From Hormiphora californensis (taxonomy: Eukaryota > Ctenophora > Tentaculata > Cydippida > Pleurobrachiidae), in assembly GCA_020137815.1 (NCBI GenBank), contig CM035360.1:5622250-5686249 (forward strand): a stretch of 64,000 nt of DNA, read 5' to 3'. The notes below the pieces were generated by a model. The model had not been told where the DNA came from and did not search any database. It saw nothing but the letters and a program-made list of their open reading frames with translations. Positions 17,501-30,100 of the stretch are shown piece by piece. Within the stretch, counting starts at the first letter, position 1. Every line of letters begins with the position of its first letter. Made by a program: the position numbers and the translations under genes.

Positions 17501-20500
17501 CCCAAAAAAAAAATTTTTTGGGAAAAAAAACCCCCCCCCGGGGGTTTCAAACGGGGCCCCCTTTTTGGGAAAAATTGGGATTTCCCCAAATTAAAAAAAA
17601 AAAAGGGAAAAAGGGGGCCCCGGGGCCCCCCCCCCGGGCCCCAAAAAAATTGAAAAAAAAAAAACCCCAAAAAACCCCTGGGAAAAAAAAAAAAAAAACC
17701 CCCGGGGCCCCAAAAAACCCCAAAAAAAAAAAAAAAAATTTTTTTTAAAAAAAAATTCCCCAAATTTAAAAAACCCCCCCTTTTTTTCCCAAAAAAAAAA
17801 ATTTTTTTAAAAGGGAAAAAAAAACCCCCCCCAAAAAAACCCCAAAAAAGGGGGCCCCAAAAAAAACTGAGGGAAAAAACCAGGTCAGGGGGGTTTTCCG
17901 GAATTAAAAAATTTACACGTTGGGAAAAAACGGGAGGTGTTCCCCCGGGAATTTTGGGGGACATCTTTGCTGTTTAAATTGAGCCCTCAAAGCAAATGAT
18001 AGAGAAACGCCGCTGCTAGTGATAAATTTTTTACGGGCTCTCCCTCCCCCTCATAAAACAAAAAGCCGCAACCGGGGGGGTAACCAGGGCATTTAGTCTG
18101 GAAACTTCCCAAGTTGCTTCTGGGAAACACAAAAACACCGAGGAAAATACTCGTGTGGGTGACTGAACGCAAAAACCCAATTTCTTTTGAAAACCCTGTT
18201 GGTTTTTTTAAATATTTCTGAATTTCGAGGTTTTCCGAGATTCACCCAAAAAATTTTAAAGGGGCCCATTCCCCCTTTCCAAAAAAAATAAAAGGGAAGC
18301 CCATGCCCGAGGTAAAAAGCTCATTGCCGGTTTCCTCAATGAAAGCTACTTTTCCGAACGGTTTTTTGTGTGGGTGACCCTTAAAAGGAGGAATTTTAAC
18401 CCGGGTGAAATAAATGGATCTGTCGTTTGACTACACCGCAGTGGGCGAATGGATTGCGCAAAGATTTTAAAACTATCAAAAATTTTGGAAATTGAACGTT
18501 TTCTCTGGAAACCCCGTTTCCCCTTTTTAACCAAAACGGGGGATTTCCCTGGCCCCAAATCACCGAGGGGGGAACCCCTTTGGGGCCCACCTTTGACCCA
18601 AACCCCCAGGCCCGATACAAACCAACCGCCCATGAAAAGAAAGGTTTTTAAAAAGAACCCCTTTTAAGGGGGACGCATTTTTATGCAAAGCCCCAAAGGG
18701 AATTTAAAAAAGTATCCTGGCTCTCAGCAATGAAACTATGGAACTCAATTTAAAGGGGTAGTTGGGGGTCTTTAAAAAGGCCCCGCTGACATCAAAGTGC
18801 CTCTCAAAAAGAGAACCCCAATCAAAAGAAGTTTAAAAAGAAAAAAAACATCCAAAAAAACCAGGTTTAGGGCATTGTTTAAACCCCCAGGAAATTGGGT
18901 GAACAGAATTTTCCCCAAAAAGCGGGGAGGAATCCTCGGGGAAAGATAAGGGTCCCAATCTTTTTTCAACGAAGGGAAAGGGTCACAGGGAAAGGGTTTG
19001 GTTTAAGAAACACTAAGAGACCCCTGCGCAGAGAAAACCCCCCAAGAATCGATTTATGGTAACATTGCTGGAAAAAAACCCCAAGACGTTTAAAAAGCTT
19101 TGCACCCCGGAGAACAAAACTGGAAGGGTTTTTTCATGAAAAAAATTTGTAAGTTCTTCAAAAAACTCTACCGGGCCCAAACCCGCCCCCTTTTTTCCCG
19201 CCCCCTATTCAGGAAAGAACAAGCCATGTGCGGGAAAACAAAAAATGTGAAAAAACCCTACCCGAAAAATTTTAGACCCCAAAACCCTTAAAGGGATGTT
19301 ACAACAGGAAAAAAGTGGCCCGGGGGTTTTTAAAAGGGGACTCAAAGGGCGGGAAAAAAACGTTGGCTGAGGATCAAATGCCAATGAGTTCCCGAAAGCA
19401 AACAGTTTAAAAAAGTCATGGGGGGGCGACAGCCAATTGTTTAACCCAAAGTCTCCCCGAATCAGGCATCCTTTGGGAAAAATCACTGTAAAACCCCCTT
19501 TTATAAGAAAGGGGTTTTTAGGTTTTGATCCCCCAACAACCCACAGGGCCGTGGCCCTGGCAAGCAACCCTTTGGAAAAACTATTCTCTGGGGCCCCTTT
19601 TGGATGACTCAAAGGATTTCCCGCTCCAATTTAAATACCCGGGTTACCAAATCAACTAGGTTTCTGCAAAGGAGCGCAAACCGCTGGCCCCTGTTTTTAC
19701 GTGAAAAAAAAACCCTAGATAAGAAGTCCAGCAGAAAAACTCGCCTCATCCCGGATTTGTGGATTACTCCCAAAACATTTTATACCGGGTGGGGGGGGAG
19801 GCCCTTTCTGTATAAACTCTATCAATACGGCGTGCGGGGGGTCGGTTTTCGGGTGTGCTCAAGGACATGTATACGGGTCCTCAGCCAGAAATTTTAAAAT
19901 CCTGGGGAAGCCACAGAGACTATAGAGGTTAAAAATCGGTACCCAGCAAGGGGCACCCCTAAGTCCGGAAAATTTTTCAAGATTTTTGTGCACGGGGCTT
20001 TTCAGGAAAAAACCTTTAAAAAGGGAGGGGGGATCTTCATCACCATCCCTGGCAGGGAAAAATATTTCCACCTCCTTTGGGTGATGATTTTGGTTTTGGG
20101 GGCTCTAAAAAAAATTTCCCGCCTCCCAAAGACTCATCGATTAATTTGAGGAAAAACTGCGAGGATGGGGTCTCTCAGTTAACCTCAAGAAAAAAAAGTA
20201 ATGGGATTAAAAAAATCGGCTGTCAAAAATGAAAAAAAATGAAGGCTTTATATTTAAAAAGGGGGGGAGAAACCTCCCCAAAAAAAGTTTTTGTACCTGG
20301 GTTTTAACATTCACTCTTAAAAGGATCTTTTAAGCTGGGAAAGAAGCAAGCCCCAAAGGGAAAAAAAACCCCCCCAGAATGTGTTTTTCTATAAAAAAAA
20401 AACAGATTTTAATTCTCGGCAATAAGCCCCCCCCCACAGCTCTGAAACTTTTTGGAACTCACTTTTCCTCCCCCTTTCTATACTGCTTTGCAAGTGGGCT

Positions 20501-22560
20501 CCCGCACCCCCCTTGGAAATCAGTTTTTTAGCAAAGACTCAATGGGGCCTGAAGATCATAGCAAATCCCCCCTGGAGGAATGGGATCTATCATTTTTGCA
20601 AGATGGCCTTTGGGGGAAAAACACCGGGCCTCCAATTTGCGGTGTGGGGGGGATTGGGGGGCGCCCCCCTCTGCATGGCCCCTAGGGGAAAAAAAGCCTT
20701 AAGTATATAAACCCCAACAAAGACATGGAAACTTGACACCCTGATTACTCCCCCCCCGTTAGTGGTTTATTTTCTGAAGGGAAGAAAAACTGGGGCTTGG
20801 GCTGGGTCACACAAAATATAGCCATGAGCCGTTTTCAAAAGGAAGGGCACGTTCACCCCCCATTGGGGAACCCGGGGATCGCAATTTCTAACAAGGGGAT
20901 GGAGTTTTCCCCTGTTGGTTAAAACATCATTTCTATCAAGAAGAAAATTTTCTTGACCCGAAAAAGACCCATCTAAATGGATAGAAGATTTAGATCAGTG
21001 CTTTACTCGTTAAAATCGAAGTGGGGAAGGCCCAAAAAAAAATACAGGGGAAAGTTTCAAGGGGGAGGACACATGATTAAAAAAAGGCCCCTGCCATCTG
21101 CCCCCACAGGGAAAAAAAATTTTTTAAAAAGAGAAAAACAAAAGGGAAAAAAACCCCAAAACCACAAAAACCAAAACCCAAAAAAAAAAAACAAGGGGCG
21201 GGAAGGAAGGGGCTTAAGGACCCAAAAAAAAGGGGGGAAAATGCAGGGGGGGGCCCGAAAGGGGGGAAAAACAAAAAGGGGGGGGGAGGGGGAAAGGGGG
21301 GTGAGGGGAAAGGGGGGGGGAAAAACCCCAAAAGGAAAAACCCCGGGGAACCTTGTGTTTTTCAAAAAAACGGGGGGGCGGGGGGGGGGAAAAAGAGGGG
21401 GAAGCCGGGGAAAATTAGGAGGGGCCCGAGCCCGGGAAGGGCCCCCGGGAGGGGAAAATGGGCGAAAGGGGAGGGTTTTTCAAAGAATTTGGGAGGGGGC
21501 CCAAAAAATCCAAAAAAATTTAAATTAAAAAACCACCCCAAAAAACAAAAAAACAAACAAACCCACCCCCAAAAAAAAACCCAAAAAAAAAAAAAAAAAA
21601 ACCAAAAAAAAAAAAAAACCAAAAAAACCATAAAAAAAAAAATAAAAAACCCAAAAAAAAAAACAAAAAAACCTTTTTTTTTTCCAATTAAAAAACACAA
21701 AAAACAACCAAAAAAACCCCAAATTTTAAAAAAAACCAAAAAAATTTAAAACCACAACAAACTCCAAAAAAACCCCAAATAAAGTTGGGATGGAAAAAAA
21801 AAAACCCCCAAAAAAAAAAACAAAAAAAAAAAACACCCCAAAAAAAAAAAAAGAAAAAAAACAAAACAAAAAACAAAAAAAACCCCAAAAAAAACAAAAA
21901 AGAAAAACAAAAAAACAAAAAAAACAAAACCCAAAAAAAGGAAAGGGGGGGAAAAAAAATTTTAATTGCAATTTAGGGTACCGAGAAAAGGAAAAGATTT
22001 TTAAAAAAGAGAAGGGGGGAGAGAAGAAGGAGAGGAAGGGAAAAGAGAAGAAAGAAAAAAATTAGGGAAAAATTTCCCCGGTTTTTAACCCGGCCCGGTT
22101 TTAAAACCCCTACTTTTCCCCCTCTCAATTAAAAACCCGATTTTTGTTTTTAAAAACAAAAACCAAAAAAAACTCGATTAAAACCCGGTTAAACCAAAAA
22201 ACTGACCTAAAAATTTCATTTAAAACCTACTCGATTGTCCCGGGGAAAAAATGACCAATCATTTTTTGAAAATTTTAAAAAATACCTTCGGGCCGGGCGC
22301 AAAAATTGTGAAGGGCGCGGGGGGGAAGTGAAACCTTTTTTTCGATTTTAAAGTTAAAAAAGGAGGAGAAGGGTTGGTAAAAGATGGTGGGTGGGTGGGG
22401 GGGGGGTTACCCGGTTTTCACGGGTTTTTAAAAGGCCCCCAAATTGGGGGGGGCATTTAATAAAAATTTATTTTCGAAAAAAAAGATAATCCCCGGGGAG
22501 CCTTCAAATTTCCAACCTGGTGATAAAAAAAAGAAAATTTAAAAATTTTTGGGGGGGGGG
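14560..22560. other. Low-quality, homopolymer-smeared sequence
   Basis: From about 14560 to 17950 and again from 21050 to 22560 the text is mostly runs of 3-20 identical bases, unlike any biological repeat and unlike the rest of the window. The middle part (about 17950-21050) is more complex but shows inflated G, C and A runs and no recognisable gene. This is best explained by failed base calling or consensus. Poly-Pro, Lys, Gly and Phe reading frames here should not be annotated. Confidence 0.9.
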
Positions 22561-22730
22561 GGGGGAGGGGTGAGGGTTTAGACTAGCAACAAAAGTTATT
22601 TATTTTGTTTAGATTTGGTTAAGGTTAGTTATCCAAGAGATAACACCAAGACCGGAAAGATCAGAGAGCCCGAGATGCACTGAGGACTGGATCCATCAGG
22701 AGAGAATAATACACCGAGAGAACGACCCAG

Positions 22731-22919
22731 AAAGAGAGAGAGAGAGAGAGACAGAGAGAGAGAGACAGAGAGAGACATAGAGAGACAGAGAGAGAGAAAC
22801 AAAAGTTAAGCACAAACTAAATATTTATAGACACTCTGAATTCTATTATTTCAGTCAGATCAGTTCGCACATAGCATCCAGCAGTACACTGTGCGTGATG
22901 TGATCACAGAGAGAGGGAT

Positions 22920-23013
<94 letters not shown>
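22731..23013. repeat. GA microsatellites
   Basis: Two (GA)n tracts, about 22731-22797 and 22913-23012, separated by about 115 bp of unique sequence. Confidence 0.95.
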
Positions 23014-23016
<3 letters not shown>

Positions 23017-23125
23017 TTACGATATAATGCGCTGTGTTTCTATCCCGTCCGTAGGGCGGGTACGGTTTTGCTAGTCGTCTAAATTCAAAATATCACGATG
23101 TTTTGTTTGTTAAAATACAGATTAA

Positions 23126-23213
23126 TTACGTAAAATACTCGATCTAATACTCGATCTAATCAATACTCGATCTAATCAATACTCGATCTTATCAATACTC
23201 GATCTTATCAAGT
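23126..23213. repeat. Short tandem repeat of AATACTCGATCTWATC
   Basis: About five copies of a 16-bp unit in AT-rich DNA roughly 600 bp upstream of CHMP1. Confidence 0.85.
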
Positions 23214-23559
23214 TTAAAACTGACCATCATTTCAAACTTTGACACAATTTTTAACAATAACAATTCAAGTACGCGTACGCGAGAATAATAGTGAAGTCGC
23301 GATAGAACGTGAATCACTAATATCGATTTGATAAGTTACAGAAAAGAGAGGAGAGAGATAGAGATAGAAAGAGAGATAGAGATAGAAAGATAGCGAGAGG
23401 GAGAGATACCGCGATATCTCACGTGTTAAAAAGCAAATTGTCGTCATTTAATACATTTGACTGTCGAGAAAGCATATCCGGCAGTGAGCCTGGCACGTGC
23501 CAAACGTTGAGTGATATAAAGAATCATTACCAATCTGGTGCCACTGTATGCTCTTCTCT

Positions 23560-23572
23560 CACTCTTCTATCT

Positions 23573-23623
<51 letters not shown>

Positions 23624-23656
23624 CTCTTTCTCTCTTTCTCTCTCTCTTTCTTTCTC

Positions 23657-23704
<48 letters not shown>

Positions 23705-23745
23705 TCTCTCACTCACTCTCCCTCTCTCTCTCTCTCTCTTTCTTC
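23560..23745. repeat. CT microsatellite upstream of CHMP1
   Basis: (CT)n with TTTC interruptions ending about 85 bp before the CHMP1 start codon; it may lie in the promoter or 5' UTR. Confidence 0.95.
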
Positions 23746-23828
23746 ACAACTTGCTATTTCTCAGCACTATCTCTCTGTTCCCCATTTCTCTTATTCCTAA
23801 CCCTAATTTCCTGATAATTTAGCACAGC

Positions 23829-26783
23829 ATGTCAACGAAACAATTGGAAAAGCAGTACTTCAACCTCAAGTTTGCTGCAAAGCAGCTCGAACGAAATGCT
23901 AAAAAGTGCCAAAAAGAAGAGAAAGAGGAGAAGCTGAAGTTAAAGAGGGCAATCGAAAAAGGAAACACAGAGGGAGCGAGGATCCACGCTGAGAATGCCA
24001 TCAGACAGAAGAGTCAGTATGCTAATTACCTGAGGATGGCATCTCGTGTTGATGGAGTATGTTCACGTGTCCAGGCTGCCATCGCAATGAAACAGGTGAT
24101 GTAATGTGGGTGCATGTGTGGTACTAGGTGGTGAGTGATGTGTGTGGGGGACATGTGGTACCACTGCACTACTTCATAGTGAACACGTTTGTGGTGGGGA
24201 GTTGAAACATGGGGAGGTAAATCAGGGGGCAGGTGGGAATATGTGGAGTAAGCGGGTCTCAACTCTCATCCATTACTAAACAAGTGAGCAGCTGTAGTAG
24301 TAGTAAGTGGGCACTGGGCGTGTAGGAAAATTTGAATTTCAGATTGTCTCATGAACGATGGGGGGAATATATGCAGTTGAAACAAGTTGTTGGGGCGATG
24401 GGGAGACATGTCGAGTCGTGTTAAATCAATCCTGAGAAATGGATTATTTTTAGTTTGGGGAGGGGAAAGGTGATTTAGGCGGGCGGAAAAACAGGTTCGA
24501 GCAAGGCAATGCCGGACGATTAGATTGGCTTGGTGTACCTGGAGGGGGGGGGGAAATCATATGATTTCTTTAGGCTGCAGCAGTCTGCAATATTATTTTT
24601 CTCATCAAATCATGTTGCCCTGCTCGTAGCTCGAGTTGTGTTTATTATGAATTGCATCATCAATATTGCCTAGCTAGACTGTGTTTCGTGCGCCCGCGAA
24701 ACAAATGTAAAGGAGGGTTAGAACATAACAACATCAATATTATTATCAGGGCGTGTTAAAATTTTGTCATCCAACGCGACCGTCAAAATCGTGCGTGAGA
24801 TTGTTACTTTTAGAATGGGGAGAGAAATTTTAACGGCCACTGGTGTGTGCGGGTTTATAATCAAAATTTTAATTTTGATTTTAACTTGTGTTGGCTGGTG
24901 TGTGCACGGCGTGCCTGGTGAAACTTTAACACGACCTAGCATGCAACGGGAAACCACCACTTGTACGTGGTAGCTGAGGGTCTACAGAATGGCGCTACGG
25001 TGCGGGAAAAAAAAGTCCATGCCCTAAAATCTTTTTTTTTACTTTTATTTGATTTGGGTCAAAATTGGCTATATTAAACGTGGTCCCGAAAAATCCATAA
25101 TGACTTAGCACACGAAATATGTCACCCCCACCTATTTTTGCACGTAGAATCGATTGCCGTTGAAGTCGAATCTCTAAAATGACTGTAAAATGGTCAAAAG
25201 TTGATTTTTTACCATTTTTTGGAGGTTTTTGGCCCCTAAACCATTGAAAACGTTGAGATAGGAATTTGAAACTAGTGCCAATCGTTAAAATGGTCATTTT
25301 TCTACCAAGAACCAAGTTTTCGTGTATATCCGATTTATGGTTAGATTTGGGCAAATTGTTGAAATCTGCCATCTAGGAGAACCGTAACTTGATTTTTTCC
25401 TTTTTTATGTTTTGGCATTTTTGACAAACTTCTGATTGAAATGGCCAGTCGGGACCATGCTTAAGTTGTTTATGGGACAATTTTCGACTAAAATCCAAGA
25501 TTTCATACCAATCCAATAACAGATCGTTGATTTATAGAAAATTTAAGTAGGCAAAACGGTCAAAATAACAACTTTTCTTGCTTATTTTGACCGTTTTGCC
25601 TACTTACATTTTCTATAAATCAACGATCTGTTATTGGATTGGTATGAAATGTTGGATTTTAGTCGAAAATTGTCCCATAAACAACTTAAGCATGGTCCCG
25701 ACTGGCCATTTCAATCCGAAGTTTGTCAAAAATGCCAAAACATAAAAAAGGAAAAAATCAAGTTACGGTTCTCCTAGATGGCAGATTTCAACAATTTGCC
25801 CAAATCTAACCATAAATCGGATATACACGAAAACTTGGTTCTTGGTAGAAAAATGACCATTTTAACGATTGGCACTAGTTTCAAATTCCTATCTCAACGT
25901 TTTCAATGGTTTAGGGGCCAAAAACCTCCAAAAATGGTAAAAAATCAACTTTTGACCATTTTACAGTCATTTTAGAGATTCGACTTCAACGGCAATCGAT
26001 TCTACGTGCAAAAATAGGTGGGGGTGACATATTTCGTGTGCTAAGTCATTATGGATTTTTCGGGACCACGTTTAATATAGCCAATTTTGACCCAAATCAA
26101 ATAAAAGTAAAAAAAAAGATTTTAGGGCATGGACTTTTTTTTCCCGCACCGTAGCGCCATTCTGTAGACCCTCAGCTACCACGTACAAGTGGTGGTTTCC
26201 CGTTGCATGCTAGGTCGTGTTAAAGTTTCACCAGGCACGCCGTGTGTGGCGACTCTAAGTAATTAGTAATATTAGAATATCCTGTATTATATAAGTACTA
26301 TCTATGGAGCTTAGGTTGTATCAATATCCACTATCTTCTACTGACTAACATTCACTGATAGCAACCAATACATTCACCAATACTAACCAATAGTCAATAC
26401 TAATTCCAACCCCAACCACATCTCTGTATCTCCTGCAGGTGACTGGTAACATGGCCAGCGTGGTAAAAGGTCTCGACGCCGCTATGAAGAGCATGAACCT
26501 GGAGAAGATGCAACAGTTAATGGATAAATTCGAGAAACAGCAAGAGGACATGGATGTACAATCCCAAGCAATGGACCAATCAATGTCCAACACTGTCACA
26601 CTGTCCGTCCCTGAGGACTCAGTGTCTGCGCTCATGCAGGAAGTTGCTGACGAGCATGGTTTGGAGGTTGGTGTTGAACTAGGAGGACACTCCATACCTA
26701 GCTCATCTGTGGGTACTACATCCCACGCTAATGCAGAGCAGGATGAGCTGTCACAGCGGCTAGCCAGGCTCAGGCAACAGTAG
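23829..26783 (+). CDS. CHMP1: CHMP1, ESCRT-III subunit (charged multivesicular body protein 1)
   Basis: Two exons, 23829-24095 and 26439-26783, join in phase 0 to encode 203 residues, close to the usual length of about 196-200. The basic N-terminal helix (residues 1-60, KQLERNAKKCQKEEKEEKLK) and the GARIHAENAIRQK segment are typical of CHMP1. The C-terminus ends DELSQRLARLRQQ, matching the MIT-interacting motif with which CHMP1 recruits VPS4 and spastin. ESCRT-III polymers cut membrane necks at endosomes, at the midbody and at the nuclear envelope. The 2.3-kb intron holds a 1.34-kb perfect foldback element. The start is the first ATG after a pyrimidine-rich upstream stretch and gives the expected N-terminus. 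Confidence 0.97.
24905..26244. mobile_element. 1.34-kb foldback element, copy 1, TSD TGTG
   Basis: The element consists of two inverted arms of about 670 bp meeting near 25570. It starts CACGGCGTGCCTGGTGAAAC and ends with the inverted sequence. The flanking bases are TGTG on both sides (24901-24904, 26245-26248). A second copy lies at 59144-60485 with a different 4-bp duplication. No transposase or conserved protein domain is present. A CHMP1 pre-mRNA would carry it as a very long hairpin. Confidence 0.9.
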
Positions 26784-27143
26784 GGGAACAACTGCACTGC
26801 AGAATCGTGTACATACTACTCAGCAACTTTTGTGATTTTAGAGACAACAAGGAATTTCTTAATTAATAGGGTCGAAGGGCACGCGGAAATATACAAACTC
26901 TTAGATATTTCTTGATTTTCAGAGTTGTATTGTGTTTTGTAGACTGAAAAAAATAACAATAGAAAGTGACATAAAATGATAAAATCAAAAACAATAGATA
27001 TGTCTTGTAATACTTGTTTCAGCTTATAAGTGACTTGTTTAACTTTTATCTAAATGATCGGGTGTGTTTATGAACGTGTCCGGACTCTAATTGAGTTAAC
27101 TAACTAACTAAATCTCCCAAGGTATTCCATGCTAATAGGTAGA
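26784..27143. other. Intergenic spacer CHMP1-AARSD1
   Basis: A 360-bp AT-rich gap between a stop codon and the next start on the same strand. It must hold the CHMP1 3' end and the AARSD1 promoter; I could not define either signal. Confidence 0.5.
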
Positions 27144-30100
27144 ATGTTGTTCAAGTGTCAACGTGAGCCGTTTCTACAGGTATTCTCTTCCACCGTAACG
27201 GCATGTAAAGAGGTGAGATATAGGAGAATGAGTGTCATTTTTATCGTCTCATCCTAGTCTTTCACCGTTTGCGTAATTCCTTCCTCTAATCTTCTTCCTG
27301 CTCTTGATTCCTGTGCAGATCTCATCTGACCCATTATGTGTTTCCAGGTTAAGATCGGAAAGAAGAAGAGATACGAGGTAGAGTTAGATGATACTATTCT
27401 GTTTCCTGAGGGTGGCGGTCAGCCATCAGACTTTGGTACGCTGCAACTTCCCACTTCTGATGCAAAGTAAGGAACGCTCTGTAGACAGCAAGGCTTGAAA
27501 ATGAAGATAAACTATGTCATTCCAAGATCAAAAAGGTTTCTTGTCAAAATCTAAATTAAGCTCCTCCCTTTAAGTTTCCACGTCCAAGGAAACATCCTGT
27601 TGTTTTGTAGGGTGTTATCAGAGATCTGAGTTGTTGTCATAATTTTGATGTTTTGGGACGTCGGCTGAAAGCTTGCTCTTGCCTATGAACACTGTAAAGA
27701 TGCGACGCGCGCGGAGTGCTCAGTAATATGAAAGTGTATCATTTCAACACTGTAATTTTCGCGCGCATTTTGACTGACAGCCGGATTGGATGTAAAAAGT
27801 TTATCCAAAAACAACAACAACATGATTGGCGATTATCAGGCAATTAACAAATTCAAATGAAATTTTTCCTATCAGGATAGGAGTGCTAGATGTACAAAGA
27901 AGGGGTGGAGCAGCTGTCCATACAACAGATAAACCAGTTCCTGTGGGTCAAGTTGTTAATGCTAGCGTGGACTGGGAACGGAGATTTGATCACATGCAAC
28001 AACATACCGGTAGTAATGTTACCACTGATATAAGTTCAATGTAGCAGCGAGTACCACTGGTCAAAACCCAGATTCTTTTGTAAAATTGGAGAAGTCTTGT
28101 TTTCGATTACATTTACCAAAACATCCTCACCGTTCCTTCAGGTCAGCATCTGTTAAGTGCAATTGCAGAGCAGGAACCGTATAAACTTAATACTGTTTCC
28201 TGGAATCTAGGTAGGCTCACATACCGTTTTATACCTCTATCTCCCCCTTTTACCGTTCGTTCAGTCTCTCTCTCTGTCCCTCTCTCTCTCTCTCTGTCCC
28301 TCTCTCTCTCTCTCCACTCTCTCTCTCTCTCTCTCTCCCACAGGAGCGAGTGTCTGTCTTGTCGAACTGGATGCTCCTTCCATCTCTCACGAGATATGTG
28401 ATCAACTGGAATCACGTTGTAACAGGTAAGCAACATCATCAGTTCATTTTCACTGTCCGCTCTCTTTCTCTTGCTGTGTGCCATGCCTCGCTCCGATGTT
28501 GACAAATCAGTGGTAGGCTGGTCCAAGAAGATCACAATTCATAGACATGCGATCCTGGGAGAGGGCAGCAAGGGGACCATCGTATTTGAAGGGCGAGTGG
28601 AGGGTACTATCCCCGTGGCAGTCAAAAGATCCCAGTTCACCTATCTAACAGATGGGACTGCTCTCCTTGATGAGTTGAAAGTACTCCAGAAATTAAACCA
28701 CCCAAATGTAGTCCGTTATCGAATGTATGATCGGGACCATGACTTTACTTACATAGCCCTGGACCTCTGTAAGGAACCCCTCACGTCGTGGATTGAAACC
28801 ATCCCTGGCCCTAGTACAGCTGACAGAGTGTTCGCTCTGAGAGGTATCGCTCTGGGTTTGGAGTACCTTCACCTTAACAACATTATACACGGTGATCTCA
28901 AACCGGCTAATGTCCTGATTCAAGAGGATAAAAGAGATGATTTCAGAGTGGTGATCTCAGATTTTGGGCTCAGTGTGGAGTTACCCCAGGATAAGAGTAG
29001 TGTGTTGGTGAAGGCTGAGGGTTCTAGTGGTTGGTTACCTAAGGAGGTTTTAGAGGCTAAGAAATCGTCAGACACCAAAGTCCAACTAAAGAGAGAGGTA
29101 GATGTGTTCTCATATGGCTGCATGATACAATTCGTCATGGCAACTAAACGAAAAACAGACTTCACCCTTCATCCGTTTGGTGCGGCTGTCTCTCGAGACA
29201 GGAACATTGTATTCCGGAAACGAGTTGCAACGATTGTACAGAGAAGGAACTACAGCAAGTTTACCATGATTGAACTGTTGGCTGATATCCTGGTGGAGCT
29301 GTGTGTTTGTGATGTACCAGGAAGGCGTCCATCTGCCATCGGGATCCTGTCCAACCCATTATTTTGGAACTCTACCAAGTGCCTCCGGTTTCTAATTGAT
29401 GTCTTTAACAACAACAAAATCTTGATCCATGATCGTAATAATACCGATCATAGGGAGAGTGATGTGGTTAATGCGGCGGAGGATGCCTGGCAAACCTATC
29501 TCAGAGGGGCTACTTTAGCCAAACTGATCCCTGAGGCATGGGACTACGCTGTGAAATGTAGAAAAGATGCCAAGGCAAGTAAACCAAGAGGAATATCTCT
29601 GTTTAATACCACGCTCAGGATCATACGAAATACCCAACAACATGCCAATGAGAGGGTGAGCGATTACCGGCCCCTCCGACAAGTCTTGGTTAAAAACCCA
29701 AAAGATCCAAAAGATAGGCCCTCTGATGATACCATTGCCGACTATTTCCTAACCAGACTACCCTGTCTAATCCCTGTTGTGTACTACAAGCTCTACACTT
29801 ATTGTGTACAGAGACGCCTCCTTAACGACTACTACTCGAGTTGTAAAGAGGCGGGGAGGAGTAGGATGGTGTCCATGCCTCACTCTAGTTACAGGCTGGA
29901 CTGGGAAGAGAAGGCCATGACTGTGGTGCTGGACAATGTTTATGGGATAAAGGATTTGGGGAGGCGTAAATGTAAATCTGGGTAAACTGTGGATTGCAGA
30001 ATTTAGAATTTAGAATCTAGATTAATCTTTAGTACTACAGTAGTATAATGTAGATTGCAAATTCTTGGACTATATGAGAGGGTAGAGGAACAGTATTTTT

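Noticed and set aside
17960-21050. Possible genes in the partly readable block
   Set aside because: Open frames there show no known motif, and base runs are clearly inflated, so frames cannot be trusted.
14700-22065. Long Pro-, Gly-, Phe- and Lys-rich reading frames on both strands
   Set aside because: They come from smeared homopolymers in low-quality sequence, not genes.
24995-25372. A 125-codon frame (MADFNNLPKSNHKSD...) repeated in the arms of both foldback elements
   Set aside because: It is present only because the arms are copies of each other; single-base homopolymer changes break it in two of four arms, and it has no recognisable domain.
28344-29985. AARSD1-kinase fusion protein
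   Set aside because: Reading from AARSD1 exon 5 into the intron meets TAA at once (AAC AGG TAA), and later AARSD1 exons complete the normal protein, so the kinase is separate.
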